Shown: positions 49,910 through 59,197 of the stretch, one piece after another
Position numbering within the stretch: the first letter of the stretch is position 1
Layout of the letters: the number at the start of each line of letters is the position of its first letter
Origin: Rhizobium sp.
Lineage (GTDB): Bacteria > Pseudomonadota > Alphaproteobacteria > Rhizobiales > Rhizobiaceae
Assembly: GCA_019739215.1 (NCBI GenBank)
Contig: JAHHDR010000041.1
Location: forward strand, 62,001 to 126,000
Direction: 5' to 3'
DNA: 64,000 nucleotides
Position numbers and translations under genes: made by a program
The notes under the pieces: model-generated
Databases searched by the model: none
What the model saw: only the letters and a program-made list of their open reading frames with translations
What the model was told of the DNA's origin: nothing

Positions 49910-51481
49910 TCATTTCCCGGCCAGCATGCCGGCCAGCATGAAACCGGAGCCGGAGCCGGTGCCGGCGCCGGGCCAGGTCGAGGCGCCACACAGGTAGAGC
50001 GACTTGACCGGCGTCCTGTAGCGCGAATAGCCGGGGACGGGGCGGAACAGGAAATTCTGGTCGAGATGGTGCGAGCCCGACAGGTTGTCGCCGCCGATCA
50101 GGTTGGGGTTTTCCCGTTCGAGATCGAGGGGTGAGAAAACCGAGCGGCCCAGGATCCGGGCGCGGAGCCCCGGCGCGTAGTGCTCCAGGATATCGAGCAC
50201 GCGATCCGCATAGGCATCCTTAACGGTGTCCCAGTCGCGGCCCTCAATGGCACCGAGGGCATCGCCACGGATGGTCGCCGGCAGCACCCGCACCTGCACC
50301 CACAGCACATGCCTGCCGTCCGGGGCGCGGCTGGGGTCGACGGCAGTGGGCTGGCCGACGACGAGCGCCGGCTCTCCGGGCAGCAGTCCGTCCACCGCCT
50401 CGGCATAGACCCGGCTCATCATTTCGAGGTCGGGCGCGACATGGACATAGGCAAATTTCTTCAACGCCTCGCCTGCTGCCCAGTCCGGCAGCCCATCGAG
50501 CGCGAGATGGATCATCATCGTTCCGGGACCGGCCCTGAACTTCGCAATCTTGGCATCGAACCCGGCGCGTGTCGGCTCGGCGGCCAGCAGCTTGCCGAAG
50601 ACGATCTGCGGATGGGCGTTGGCGATGACCGCCTTGCGCGCCGTCAGCACCCGGCCGTCGGCAAGCCTGACGCCGGTGGCGGCGCCGCCCGACGTCTCGA
50701 TCCTGTCGACGGCGCTTCCCAGGATCAGTTCGCCGCCCTTCGATGCCAGCAGCGACGTCATCGCCTTGATGATCGTATCGGCGCCACCCTGGCCGATGAC
50801 CATGCCGAAGGCCTGGTTGGCCATCGATTCCAGATAGGGAAACAGGGCGCCGCCGGCGACGTCGGGAGCGAAGTCGAGATGCAGGCCCCAGGCCGCCATC
50901 ATGGTCTTGACCTTGGGATGCTCGAAGCGGGCATCGAGGAAATCCCGCGGAGAGGATACGAGCAGCTTCAATGTATCGTAGAGCCAGCCGGTTCCCCTGG
51001 CGCGCCATGCCTTCCAGACCACCTTGGCGGCCGCGACGGAGGGCATGGGCGAACCCAGCAAGCCGAAGATATGCGGCGCATCGGCACCGAACTCGGCCAG
51101 CATCGCCTTCCAGGCGGCCGCGTCCTTCGGCGAGATACCGGCGATGCGGCTCGACGTCTGCTCCAGATCCGTGCTGACGCCCAGCCAGGTCTGGTCACGG
51201 AACACGCTGGCGAAGCAATCCGCCGCCGGCACGATGCCCAGCCCGTTTGCGAAGAGCGCGTCCTTGTTCTTGTTGAAGAAGGCGGAGCCGGCGAACATCG
51301 AGAGGTTCATGGCGCAGAGGTCGTGGCGAAAGCCTGGCAGCGTCACCTCGCGGGTCTTGACCGCCCCGCCCGGTTCGCCGGCCGCCTCGACGACCGCAAC
51401 CGACCAGCCACGAGCGGCGAGTTCGACGGCGGCCGCAAGGCCATTGTGGCCGGCACCGATGACAATGGCGTCATAGTTCAT
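49910..51481 (-). CDS. Phytoene-desaturase-like FAD/NAD(P) oxidoreductase (left arm)
   Basis: The 523-residue protein has an N-terminal dinucleotide fold (YDAIVIGAGHNGLAAAVELA) and the C-terminal FAD-contact loop LCGASTWPGAGTGSGSGFML, as in CrtI/PYROXD2-type flavoproteins. VFSPLDLERENPNLIGGD is a further conserved piece near the C-terminus. A second related protein lies at 52611 on the divergent arm. The substrate is not recognisable. ATG 51481 has a GGGGA site 8 bases upstream. Confidence 0.9.
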   Translation of the reverse strand: MNYDAIVIGAGHNGLAAAVELAARGWSVAVVEAAGEPGGAVKTREVTLPGFRHDLCAMNLSMFAGSAFFNKNKDALFANGLGIVPAADCFASVFRDQTWLGVSTDLEQTSSRIAGISPKDAAAWKAMLAEFGADAPHIFGLLGSPMPSVAAAKVVWKAWRARGTGWLYDTLKLLVSSPRDFLDARFEHPKVKTMMAAWGLHLDFAPDVAGGALFPYLESMANQAFGMVIGQGGADTIIKAMTSLLASKGGELILGSAVDRIETSGGAATGVRLADGRVLTARKAVIANAHPQIVFGKLLAAEPTRAGFDAKIAKFRAGPGTMMIHLALDGLPDWAAGEALKKFAYVHVAPDLEMMSRVYAEAVDGLLPGEPALVVGQPTAVDPSRAPDGRHVLWVQVRVLPATIRGDALGAIEGRDWDTVKDAYADRVLDILEHYAPGLRARILGRSVFSPLDLERENPNLIGGDNLSGSHHLDQNFLFRPVPGYSRYRTPVKSLYLCGASTWPGAGTGSGSGFMLAGMLAGK

Positions 51482-51764
51482 CGCCTGTTCCCCTTCGTTT
51501 CTGGTGTCATATGCATACATCTTGCGGATAGGCTCGCAAGCGAAAAATATTTGAAGCATAAAGTTTTATGATGTATGAGATCGAAGGCTTTTTACCCAGC
51601 CTTTTCAGTGGCATGATGAGCCACACCGGCCTGCCGGGAAGGCGCGGCGATCGCTGCGCGGAAACTTGCAATTTCATATATACTGTCCTAGCCTTGGCTT
51701 CGGGGAGCAGCGACGGCGGCGGAAGACTGGCCGTGCGGAAGCCCACAAACAAGGGATCAAGATC
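51482..51764. promoter_or_regulatory. Divergent promoter region of the FAD/MarR/hydrolase module
   Basis: This 283-bp space separates the two divergent arms. It holds ATATGCAT (51509-51516) and CATACATC (51514-51521), whose reverse complement GATGTATG recurs at 51570-51577, a separated 8-bp inverted repeat. These are plausible MarR sites. Short open frames here lack support. Confidence 0.35.
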
Positions 51765-52550
51765 ATGTCAGCCAACATTCTCGCCGATGTCGCGAAAGCG
51801 CTTCTTTCGGGTTCCATCAAGGTCGTGGACCTGACCGCACCGCTCGGACCCAACACGCCCGTGCTCTACCTGCCGCCGCAGTTTGGCAAGAACACGCCCT
51901 CGGTCAAGGTCCATGAAATCTCGGCCTACGATGCAAACGGTCCCTTCTGGGCCTGGAACTGGCTGGAACTCGGCGAGCACACCGGCACGCATTTCGATGC
52001 ACCGAGCCACTGGATCACCGGCAAGGACCTGCCGGGCAACACCACCGACACCATTCCGCCGCAGGCCTTCGTCGGCCCGGTCAACGTCATCGATCGCTCC
52101 AAGGAAGCCGCAGCCGATCCCGACTACCTACTCACCGTCGAGAGCATCAAGGAATGGGAAGCCGAGCACGGCGAAATCGAGGAAGACAGCTGGGTGGTGA
52201 TGCGCACCGACTGGTACAAGCGCAACGGCTCGACCGAAACCTTCCTCAATGCCGACGAGAACGGCCCGCATTCGCCCGGCCCGACGGCGGAAGCCATCGA
52301 ATATCTCGTGTCGAAGAAGATCATGGGATGGGGCCAGGAAACGATCGGCACGGATGCCGGTTCGGCCGGTGGCATGAACCCGCCCTTCCCGGCCCATAAC
52401 CTGATGCACAAGGCCGGCCGCTATGGCCTCGCCAGCCTCTGCCATCTCGATCAGTTGCCTGCCAAGGGCGCGATCCTGATCGCGGCACCCCTGAAGTTCG
52501 TCAAGGGCACCGGTTCGCCGATCCGCGCGCTGGCGCTCGTTACCAAGTGA
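51765..52550 (+). CDS. Cyclase-family metal-dependent hydrolase (isatin hydrolase/kynurenine formamidase type)
   Basis: The 261-residue protein carries the PF04199 signature ELGEHTGTHFDAPSHW, whose histidines and aspartate bind a divalent metal. The start region SIKVVDLTAPLGPNTPVLYL is typical. Members hydrolyse cyclic amides or formamides, such as isatin and N-formylkynurenine. The related length (isatin hydrolase is about 260) and the nearby indolepyruvate-type oxidoreductase make an indole-derived substrate worth testing, but this is inference. Confidence 0.88.
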   Translation: MSANILADVAKALLSGSIKVVDLTAPLGPNTPVLYLPPQFGKNTPSVKVHEISAYDANGPFWAWNWLELGEHTGTHFDAPSHWITGKDLPGNTTDTIPPQAFVGPVNVIDRSKEAAADPDYLLTVESIKEWEAEHGEIEEDSWVVMRTDWYKRNGSTETFLNADENGPHSPGPTAEAIEYLVSKKIMGWGQETIGTDAGSAGGMNPPFPAHNLMHKAGRYGLASLCHLDQLPAKGAILIAAPLKFVKGTGSPIRALALVTK

Positions 52551-52559
52551 GTCCACTAT

Positions 52560-52586
52560 GGCCGGCGGGCATTCTCGCCGGCCTTT
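52560..52586 (+). terminator. Hairpin between the cyclase and second FAD oxidoreductase genes
   Basis: GGCCGGCG pairs with CGCCGGCC around an 8-base loop and is followed by TTT, 9 bases after the cyclase stop. It may attenuate rather than end transcription, since the next gene on the same strand begins at 52611. Confidence 0.6.
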
Positions 52587-52610
52587 CTGCATCCCCGAGG
52601 ATGAGACGCC

Positions 52611-54200
52611 ATGACCACCCATGACTATATCGTCGTCGGCAGCGGCATCAACGCGCTGGTCGCGGCTGCCCTGCTCGGCAAGAAGGGCAAGAAGGTGCTC
52701 GTCCTCGAACGCAATGACCGCATCGGCGGCTGCCTGCGCACCGAGGAGATCACCGAGCCCGGCTTTCGGCACGATGTCATGGCCACGACCATGGTGCTGT
52801 TCCTGACATCGCCGGCCTATGGCGCGCTCGGCAAGGATCTCGAGGCGCGCGGACTCGAATTTGCCCATGCGGATCTGCCGACCGGCGTGCTGATGCCCGA
52901 CGGCCGTCACGCGATCCTGTCGAAGGACCGCCAGCGCAACGTCGCCGCCTTCGAGGCGCTCGCATCCGGCGATGGCCAGGCCTTCGCGCGCGATATGGAC
53001 AGGCTCGGCGCCGACGCGCCCTTCCTGTTCTCGCTGCTTGGCGGCTCGCTGTGGTCGGGAAGCATCTTCAAGACTGTTCTCATGGAGGCCTGGAAGCGGG
53101 GGCCTCGCGGCCTCGCCGCCTGGTTCGGCGATGCGCTGGTCAGCGGCCGGGCGCATCTCGAGACGACCTACAGGTCCGAAGAAATGCAGGCGCTGTTCGC
53201 GCCCTGGGTGCTGCATTGCGGTCTTGGCCCCGAAAGCGCCTATTCCGGCGCGATGCTCAAGGTCATCGGCTTTGCCATCGAACTGGCCGGCTGCCCGGTG
53301 GTCAAGGGCGGCGCAGACAACCTGCTCAAGGCGTTCGAGCGGCTGATCACGGACAATGGCGGCACGATCCGCACCGGCGCCGATGTCGACCAGATCCTCG
53401 GGGGCGTCGGCGACCGCGCCACCGGCGTGCGGCTTGCCGGCGGCGAGGTGCTGACGGCCAGCCAGGGCGTGATCGCCTCGGTGACGCCGACCCAGCTCTA
53501 CGACCGGCTGCTCAAGGGCTATGTCAAGTCACCGACGGCGGATGTCAGCGAGGGCCTGCGCACTTATCGCTACGGCAAGGGCAACATGCAGATCCACTAT
53601 GCGCTGAAATCGCCGCCGCGCTGGAAGGCGGGCGCGGATCTCGGCAAGGTGGCGCTGCTGCATCTGACACCCGGACTCGACGGCGTTTCGCGTGCGTCCA
53701 ACGAATGCGAGCGCGGGCTGCTGCCCGCCGTGCCCACCATCTGCGTCGGCCAGCCGACCGCCTTCGACCCCAGCCGTGCGCCCGAGGGCAAGTCGATCCT
53801 CTGGCTGCAGCTTCCCGAAGCGCCGCGCTTGATCAAAGGCGATGCGGCGGCGGAACTGCCGATACCGGCCGATGGACGGTGGACCGAGGAACTCCGGGAG
53901 CGCTATGCCGACCGCGTCGAGCGCATCCTCGAAAGCCATATTGACGGCTGGTCCGAGAATGTCATCGCCCGCAAGACCTATTCGCCCGCCGATCTGGAGA
54001 CCATGAACATGAACCTGGTGGGTGGCGACCCTTATGGCGGCTTCTGCGGCGTCGACCAGTTTTTCGTCTGGCGCCCGTTCAAGTCCTCGGTCAACCACAG
54101 GACCCATGTGCCGGGCCTCTATCATATCGGCGCATCGACGCATCCCGGCCCGGGTCTCGGCGGCGGCTCCGGCTTCCTGCTCGCCTCGGCACTGAAATGA
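52611..54200 (+). CDS. Phytoene-desaturase-like FAD/NAD(P) oxidoreductase (right arm)
   Basis: The 529-residue protein is a homolog of the enzyme at 49910. It has HDYIVVGSGINALVAAALLG at the N-terminus, IGGCLRTEEITEPGFRHDV next, and the C-terminal GASTHPGPGLGGGSGFLLAS. Both share VGQPTAxDPSRAP and NxxGGD blocks, so they may form a pair acting on one pathway, possibly as a heterodimer. It is followed after 7 bases by a MarR gene. Confidence 0.9.
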   Translation: MTTHDYIVVGSGINALVAAALLGKKGKKVLVLERNDRIGGCLRTEEITEPGFRHDVMATTMVLFLTSPAYGALGKDLEARGLEFAHADLPTGVLMPDGRHAILSKDRQRNVAAFEALASGDGQAFARDMDRLGADAPFLFSLLGGSLWSGSIFKTVLMEAWKRGPRGLAAWFGDALVSGRAHLETTYRSEEMQALFAPWVLHCGLGPESAYSGAMLKVIGFAIELAGCPVVKGGADNLLKAFERLITDNGGTIRTGADVDQILGGVGDRATGVRLAGGEVLTASQGVIASVTPTQLYDRLLKGYVKSPTADVSEGLRTYRYGKGNMQIHYALKSPPRWKAGADLGKVALLHLTPGLDGVSRASNECERGLLPAVPTICVGQPTAFDPSRAPEGKSILWLQLPEAPRLIKGDAAAELPIPADGRWTEELRERYADRVERILESHIDGWSENVIARKTYSPADLETMNMNLVGGDPYGGFCGVDQFFVWRPFKSSVNHRTHVPGLYHIGASTHPGPGLGGGSGFLLASALK

Positions 54201-54207
54201 GCAACGC

Positions 54208-54714
54208 ATGACCGAACGCTTTTCAGGCTCCGTGCTGCGGCCGCTCGACGGCCCCGAGGCCAAGCGCCCGACCATGGGCGAGATCGGGCTCAACAATTTC
54301 GCGCCCTATCTGATGAACCGGGTGATCGCCCGCTGGAACGCCAATCTCTCCGACGATCTCCGGGCGCTCGGCATGACCACGGCGAAGATGCGGGCACTCG
54401 CCATCCTGTCGATCACACCTTCGGTGACGATCAATGAGCTGTCGGTCTTTGCCGTGACCGAGCAGTCGACCATGAGCCGGACGCTGGAATCGCTCGAGGA
54501 CCAGGGCTTCATCCGCCGGCAGCCACGCCCGGACGACATGCGCATCCGCGACGTGACCATCACCGAAGAGGGCCGCGCCGCCTTCGAGAGCATCTGGCCG
54601 ACCATGTATGACGACTTCCTCAAGATGTTCCAGGGCATCGATGAGGAGGAGTACAAGACCTTCGTGACGGTGCTGCACCGGATTTTGCAGAACATCCGGC
54701 TGCATGAGATTTGA
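54208..54714 (+). CDS. MarR-family transcriptional regulator (right arm)
   Basis: The 168-residue protein has a MarR winged helix with LGMTTAKMRALAILSITPSV, recognition part ELSVFAVTEQSTMSRTLESL and wing QPRPDDMRIRDVTIT. It lies 7 bases after the right-arm FAD oxidoreductase and is part of that operon. It is not a close copy of the left-arm MarR, so two regulators may control the module. Confidence 0.9.
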   Translation: MTERFSGSVLRPLDGPEAKRPTMGEIGLNNFAPYLMNRVIARWNANLSDDLRALGMTTAKMRALAILSITPSVTINELSVFAVTEQSTMSRTLESLEDQGFIRRQPRPDDMRIRDVTITEEGRAAFESIWPTMYDDFLKMFQGIDEEEYKTFVTVLHRILQNIRLHEI

Positions 54715-54774
54715 CTTTCGACGCTTTTTCAACCAAGAATTGCATCTGTCGGCCGCCAGTTGGATCATGCAGGC

Positions 54775-55317
54775 ATGGAACAAATTCTCGACGAAGACTC
54801 GCTGTCTCTCCACTCGCGTCACTCGGTCTTGCGGGAACGGATCGTTGAACATGTCTTTGTCGCCGACGTGCTGCGTAGGCTTTGGCAGCTCGGGATTACG
54901 GACGCAGAAGTATTGAGGTCGGAGTTCGACGCTGGTGGTTACGATATAGTTGTCAGCCGAGGGCGCATTACACGGCACATTCAGCTCAAAACGCTCACCG
55001 CAGGCGGTCGAGCAAACGAGGTAAAGATCGGCCTCGCTTTGGCCGAGAAGCCGAGTGGGTGTGTCATCTGGATCGTCGTCACACCTGACCTGGAAATTGA
55101 ATCCTACTTATGGTTTGGCGCTGAGCCGGGGAACGCACTCCCAGATATCAGCCTTCTCAAGGTGGCCAAGCACACGAAAGGCAATGCCTTTGGGGAGAAG
55201 GCTCACAGGCCAAACCATCGCTTGCTTCCGAAAAGCAAATTCGTCGGTCTGAACTCGATCGATGACGTTCTTGAGAAACTGCTCGGAATAGGTCGGGCAA
55301 CTGAGATAGCTGGATAG
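54775..55317 (+). CDS. Hypothetical protein with PD-(D/E)XK-nuclease-like core
   Basis: The 180-residue protein contains a helix followed by EVLRSEFDAGGYDIVVSRGR and HIQLKTLT, a pattern of acidic residue, GYD and QLK that matches the active site of many PD-(D/E)XK nuclease-fold proteins. GC content is clearly lower than that of the neighbours, suggesting horizontal transfer. The start is uncertain (TTG at 54760 or ATG at 54775). It is a singleton between the MarR gene and convergent iorB, with no methylase or helicase partner. Confidence 0.55.
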   Translation: MEQILDEDSLSLHSRHSVLRERIVEHVFVADVLRRLWQLGITDAEVLRSEFDAGGYDIVVSRGRITRHIQLKTLTAGGRANEVKIGLALAEKPSGCVIWIVVTPDLEIESYLWFGAEPGNALPDISLLKVAKHTKGNAFGEKAHRPNHRLLPKSKFVGLNSIDDVLEKLLGIGRATEIAG

Positions 55318-55342
55318 ATTCGCGTATCGTCGCGACTCCTTT

Positions 55343-56902
55343 TCAAAGCGTCGCGACCGTCTTCAACGCCCCGTCCAGCGCGATCCCGCCTTCGTCCAGC
55401 AAGGCCGCCTGCTTCAACCGCCGCAGCCAATCCGCGCCGTCGTCCCGCTGGCGCAGCAGCGGCAGGGCCGACAGCACCCGGTCGAATTTCGACAAGCCGC
55501 GCGAGTGCGTGTCCGAGTAGCCCTTGACCAGTCGGCGGGCCGCGAGAACTTCGGTCGCGAGGTCGTAGTTTTCCGGCAGCAGTTCGGTCGCGGTCTTCAA
55601 CCAGGCATCCATATGCGCCATCTCGCGGGCATGGCGCAGTGTGCCGCGACGGCGGCCACGAAGGGCCGAGACGGTGTAGAGGCCGAGGAACCAGAACAGC
55701 GTGGCGGTCCGCACCCTGCGGCCCTTGTTGATCCGCCGGTCGAGAAAGGCGAAGAGTCTCGGGCTGCTCTCGATCCACAGGCCGAGGCGCCTGGGCAGCG
55801 TGCCGCAGACTTCGTCCATGCGCGGATGCATGTACTCGGTCATATAGACGATCTGGTCTTCCTTGGCGCCGACTTCCTTGCGCACGCGCTCGAAGCGCGA
55901 CTGGCGCACCTTGAGGTCGGCGACGCGGATGACGTCGTCATAGGCCATGGCGACGGCGACATATTTGGCCGCCTGGAGCGTAAACGCATGGCCGCTGGCC
56001 TCGCCACCATTGGCGCGATCGAGCGCCAGCATCTTGCCGACACGGTCGAGATAGTCGCCGGCATAGGCCGGGTCCTGGAAGTCCGTGAGCTTCCTGGTGC
56101 CGGCATAGAGCATGGCATGGGCTTCCGCCGGAAATTCCGTGCGGATACGGCCGATAAGCCTGTCCAGATCGGGATGGCCCGATGATGCCGGAAGCGCATC
56201 AAGCCGCTTCAAGGGTGTGGCAGAGACCACATCGCGCGGATTGTTCTTCGCCCGGTCGAAGGCGGCGCCGAAGGCCTTGAGCGAGGGTTCGATGCCCTTG
56301 CCGCCGGCACGAATCGTCGCCTCGAAGGCTGCGCGCGGGAAAGGCAGCGCGCCTGAACCGGCCAGCGCGCCGAACATCGAGGCGGAGATGACGCTGCCGT
56401 TCTTCACGGCCAGCGTTTCCATGTCGAAGGCAATCGTGCGCCTGGACGCAAAATCGGTGGCGTCGACTACGACCTCGGGGTTGCCGATGCCGTCGCCGGG
56501 TGTCTGCTTCTCGGACACGGCGAAGGCGCGGTGGGTCGAGGCGATCAGCGTGGTCTTGTCGGGCGTGACGAGGCCGCGCAGCACGGAACGGCCGGCCTCC
56601 ATCAGTTCGGCGGCCAAGACGACGTCGACATCGCCGGGCGTCGGCATCAGCGAGAAGATCGGCGCGTGGCCGTCCTTCGCCGGCAGCATCTCGATGTAAT
56701 AGATCGTGGCGCCTGTGCGCTGGGCGACGCCCGGCACCGACGTGGTCTGGGCCATCCAGCCCTCGACCTCGGCCATGCTGACGATCCAGTCGGCCAGCAC
56801 GCCGCCGCCCTGTCCGCCCATGGCGACCACAGCGAGAGCGAGCGGCTTGTCGGTCGACTGGCGGACGGGTGCCGTCGGATCGATGGAGACATGTTCGTTC
56901 AT
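55343..56902 (-). CDS. iorB: Indolepyruvate ferredoxin oxidoreductase beta-type subunit with C-terminal extension
   Basis: The N-terminal 190 residues form the gamma-type 2-oxoacid oxidoreductase domain: ALAVVAMGGQGGGVLADWIV, VPGVAQRTGATIYYIEMLP, DVVLAAELMEAGRSVLRGLV. A roughly 300-residue C-terminal part follows (DUF6537-like), as in proteobacterial long IorB proteins; classical archaeal IorB has only about 200 residues. It works with IorA to convert arylpyruvates to aryl-acetyl-CoA with ferredoxin. The ATG at 56902 is ten bases after the iorA stop. Bases 56016-56902 of this gene recur reversed at the window end. Confidence 0.9.
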   Translation of the reverse strand: MNEHVSIDPTAPVRQSTDKPLALAVVAMGGQGGGVLADWIVSMAEVEGWMAQTTSVPGVAQRTGATIYYIEMLPAKDGHAPIFSLMPTPGDVDVVLAAELMEAGRSVLRGLVTPDKTTLIASTHRAFAVSEKQTPGDGIGNPEVVVDATDFASRRTIAFDMETLAVKNGSVISASMFGALAGSGALPFPRAAFEATIRAGGKGIEPSLKAFGAAFDRAKNNPRDVVSATPLKRLDALPASSGHPDLDRLIGRIRTEFPAEAHAMLYAGTRKLTDFQDPAYAGDYLDRVGKMLALDRANGGEASGHAFTLQAAKYVAVAMAYDDVIRVADLKVRQSRFERVRKEVGAKEDQIVYMTEYMHPRMDEVCGTLPRRLGLWIESSPRLFAFLDRRINKGRRVRTATLFWFLGLYTVSALRGRRRGTLRHAREMAHMDAWLKTATELLPENYDLATEVLAARRLVKGYSDTHSRGLSKFDRVLSALPLLRQRDDGADWLRRLKQAALLDEGGIALDGALKTVATL

Positions 56903-56912
56903 GGCGCGATCC

Positions 56913-59066
56913 TCACTCGGCAAACAGCACGCGGCGCGACTGGCGGCGGGCCTGCAGCCAGCCGATCACGGCGCCACGGATACGGGCGAGGAAGCGATCC
57001 CAGCCGGTCGGATTGTGGATGATGTCGGCGCGATAGAAGGACGGACAGAGCACGGCGGCCTCCGAGACCTCGCCGCAATTGCCGCAGCCGACGCAATTGT
57101 TGTCGATCGCGGCGACCGGATCGTCCTTCAACGGATCGTCGGTATGCTTGACCGAGAGCGATGGGCAGCCGGAAAGCCGGATGCAGGCGTGATCGCCGGT
57201 GCAGACGTCCTCGTCGACGCCGAAGCGTTCCTTGACCATGCGTTTGCCCTCCTTCACCGCCTTGTTGAAGAGCGGCTTCACCCGGCGCTGCTTGTTGAGC
57301 ATGCATTCGGAGGAGGCGACGATGATCTTCGGGCCTTCTTCTTTCGTCGTCAGCGCTTCGCGTAGCGTGTCGCGCATCTTGGTGACATCATAGGTGCGGT
57401 CGATCTGGCGCACCCAGGTGGCGCCGACGCCCTTGACGGCATTGACGATGGAATTGTTGGTCTTGCGGCGCGGATTGTCGGCACGCGAAGAGAGCACGTC
57501 CTGGCCGCCGGTCGCCGCCGAATAGAAATTGTCGACGACGAGGATGACGCCGTCCTGCTTGTTGAAGACGGCATTGCCGATCGAGGTCGCGAGACCATTG
57601 TGCCAGAAGCCGCCGTCGCCCATGACCGAGATTACGCGCTTGTCGGCCTTGACGTTGAAGGCCGAGGCGGCGGCCGGCGACAGGCCGTAACCCATCGTCG
57701 TCGAGCCGATGTTGAACGGCGGCAGGATCGAGAACAGGTGGCAGCCGATATCGCCCGACACATGGTGCTGGCCGAGTTCGTTCTGCACCAGCTTCATCGC
57801 CGCGAAGATCGGCCGCTCCGGGCAGCCGATGCAGAAGCCCGGCGGACGCGGCGGAACGACTTCCGCCAGTGCCTTGATCTTGGGGTCGCTGAGAACAGGC
57901 GTCGGGTCCGGGATCGGCGGCTGGTTGCCGAGCAGAAGCACCTGGTAGGTCTCGATGAAGCTCCGGATGCCCTTGACCAGCACCGGCGCGGTATATTCGC
58001 CGCCCATCGGCAGCACGTCCTTGCCGGACACCCGGGTCTGGATGTCCCGGCGGCGCAGCAGCGTGTTGAGCGACTGCTCGATATATTCGGGGGCGCCTTC
58101 CTCGACCATCAGCACGGCCTTTTTGCCGATGCAGAAGTCCGCGATCTCCTCGTCGATGAGCGGATAGGAGACGTTCATCACATAGAGCGGCACCGAGGAC
58201 TCGCCATAGACATCGGCAAGGCCGAGTTGCTGCAGCGCGCGCATGACGCCATTGTAGAGCCCGCCCTGCAGGATGAGGCCGATCTCTCCCTCGGGGGGGC
58301 CGAAATATTCGTTGAGCTTGCGCTCGCGGATGAAATTGACGGCGGCGGGCCAGCGTTTTTCAAGTTTCTCCTTCTCATGGATGAAGGAGGCCGGCGGCAG
58401 CACGATACGGCTGACATCGCGCACGGGATTCTCAAGCGCCTGCCGGAGCGTGAAATCCGGGCGCTTGTTGTCCTTGGCGACGAACTGGCCGTGGACATGA
58501 CAGCTGCGGATGCCGACCTGCAGCATCACAGGCGTGTTCGACGCCTCGGAGAGTTGGAAGCCCTGTTCGACGATCTCGACGATGGAGGGCAGGTTGGGGC
58601 GCGGCGTCAGCAGCCAGAGTTGCGACTTCATCGCGAAGGCATGGCTGCGCTCCTGCATGATCGAGGAGCCTTCGCCGTAATCCTCGCCGATGATGATCAT
58701 CGCGCCGCCAGTAACGCCGCCGGAGGAGAGGTTGGAGAGCGCGTCGGAGGCGACATTGGTGCCGGCGGTCGATTTCCAGGTGACCGCGCCGCGGACCGGA
58801 TACATGACCGAGGCCGACAGCATCGCCGCCGCGGCCGCTTCCGAGGCCGACGTCTCGAAATGGACGCCGAGGTCTTCCATCACGTCCTTAGCGTCGGCGA
58901 GCACGTCCATGAGGTGGGAAATTGGCGAGCCCTGGTAGCCGCCGACATAGGAGACGCCGGATTGCAGCAGCGCCTTGGTGATGGCCAAAATTCCCTCGCC
59001 GCGAAAGATGTCGCCTTCGCCGAGCTTGAGGTCCTCGACCTCCCTTGCAAATGATCTCTCAGCCAT
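56913..59066 (-). CDS. iorA: Indolepyruvate ferredoxin oxidoreductase alpha-type subunit
   Basis: The 717-residue subunit has the pyrimidine-binding domain (SYVGGYQGSPISHLMDVLAD), the thiamine-pyrophosphate domain (ISVMGDGGFWHNGLATSIGN, with VDNFYSAATGGQDVL), and a ferredoxin-like iron-sulfur part at the C-terminus (DNNCVGCGNCGEVSEAAVLC). It decarboxylates an aromatic 2-oxoacid and, with IorB, forms the acyl-CoA. The start at 59066 (MAERSF) is supported by homology; an upstream in-frame extension is promoter DNA. It precedes iorB on the same strand with a 10-base gap. Confidence 0.93.
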   Translation of the reverse strand: MAERSFAREVEDLKLGEGDIFRGEGILAITKALLQSGVSYVGGYQGSPISHLMDVLADAKDVMEDLGVHFETSASEAAAAAMLSASVMYPVRGAVTWKSTAGTNVASDALSNLSSGGVTGGAMIIIGEDYGEGSSIMQERSHAFAMKSQLWLLTPRPNLPSIVEIVEQGFQLSEASNTPVMLQVGIRSCHVHGQFVAKDNKRPDFTLRQALENPVRDVSRIVLPPASFIHEKEKLEKRWPAAVNFIRERKLNEYFGPPEGEIGLILQGGLYNGVMRALQQLGLADVYGESSVPLYVMNVSYPLIDEEIADFCIGKKAVLMVEEGAPEYIEQSLNTLLRRRDIQTRVSGKDVLPMGGEYTAPVLVKGIRSFIETYQVLLLGNQPPIPDPTPVLSDPKIKALAEVVPPRPPGFCIGCPERPIFAAMKLVQNELGQHHVSGDIGCHLFSILPPFNIGSTTMGYGLSPAAASAFNVKADKRVISVMGDGGFWHNGLATSIGNAVFNKQDGVILVVDNFYSAATGGQDVLSSRADNPRRKTNNSIVNAVKGVGATWVRQIDRTYDVTKMRDTLREALTTKEEGPKIIVASSECMLNKQRRVKPLFNKAVKEGKRMVKERFGVDEDVCTGDHACIRLSGCPSLSVKHTDDPLKDDPVAAIDNNCVGCGNCGEVSEAAVLCPSFYRADIIHNPTGWDRFLARIRGAVIGWLQARRQSRRVLFAE

Positions 59067-59197
59067 GTCGTGGTCTCCAACCTCTCCCGAGGCGTCACAG
59101 TAGAAACATGCAAAATCATATTTCTGCTTCCCCGGCATTGTCAAACGACAAAATGAGGTCGTGCGTCGAAAGCCGGTTTGCCGGCGACGGGCCGCCG

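Noticed and set aside
51507-51752. 81-codon minus-strand frame in the divergent promoter of the FAD/cyclase module
   Set aside because: It covers the region that must hold both promoters and starts without a ribosome-binding site; composition is not protein-like.
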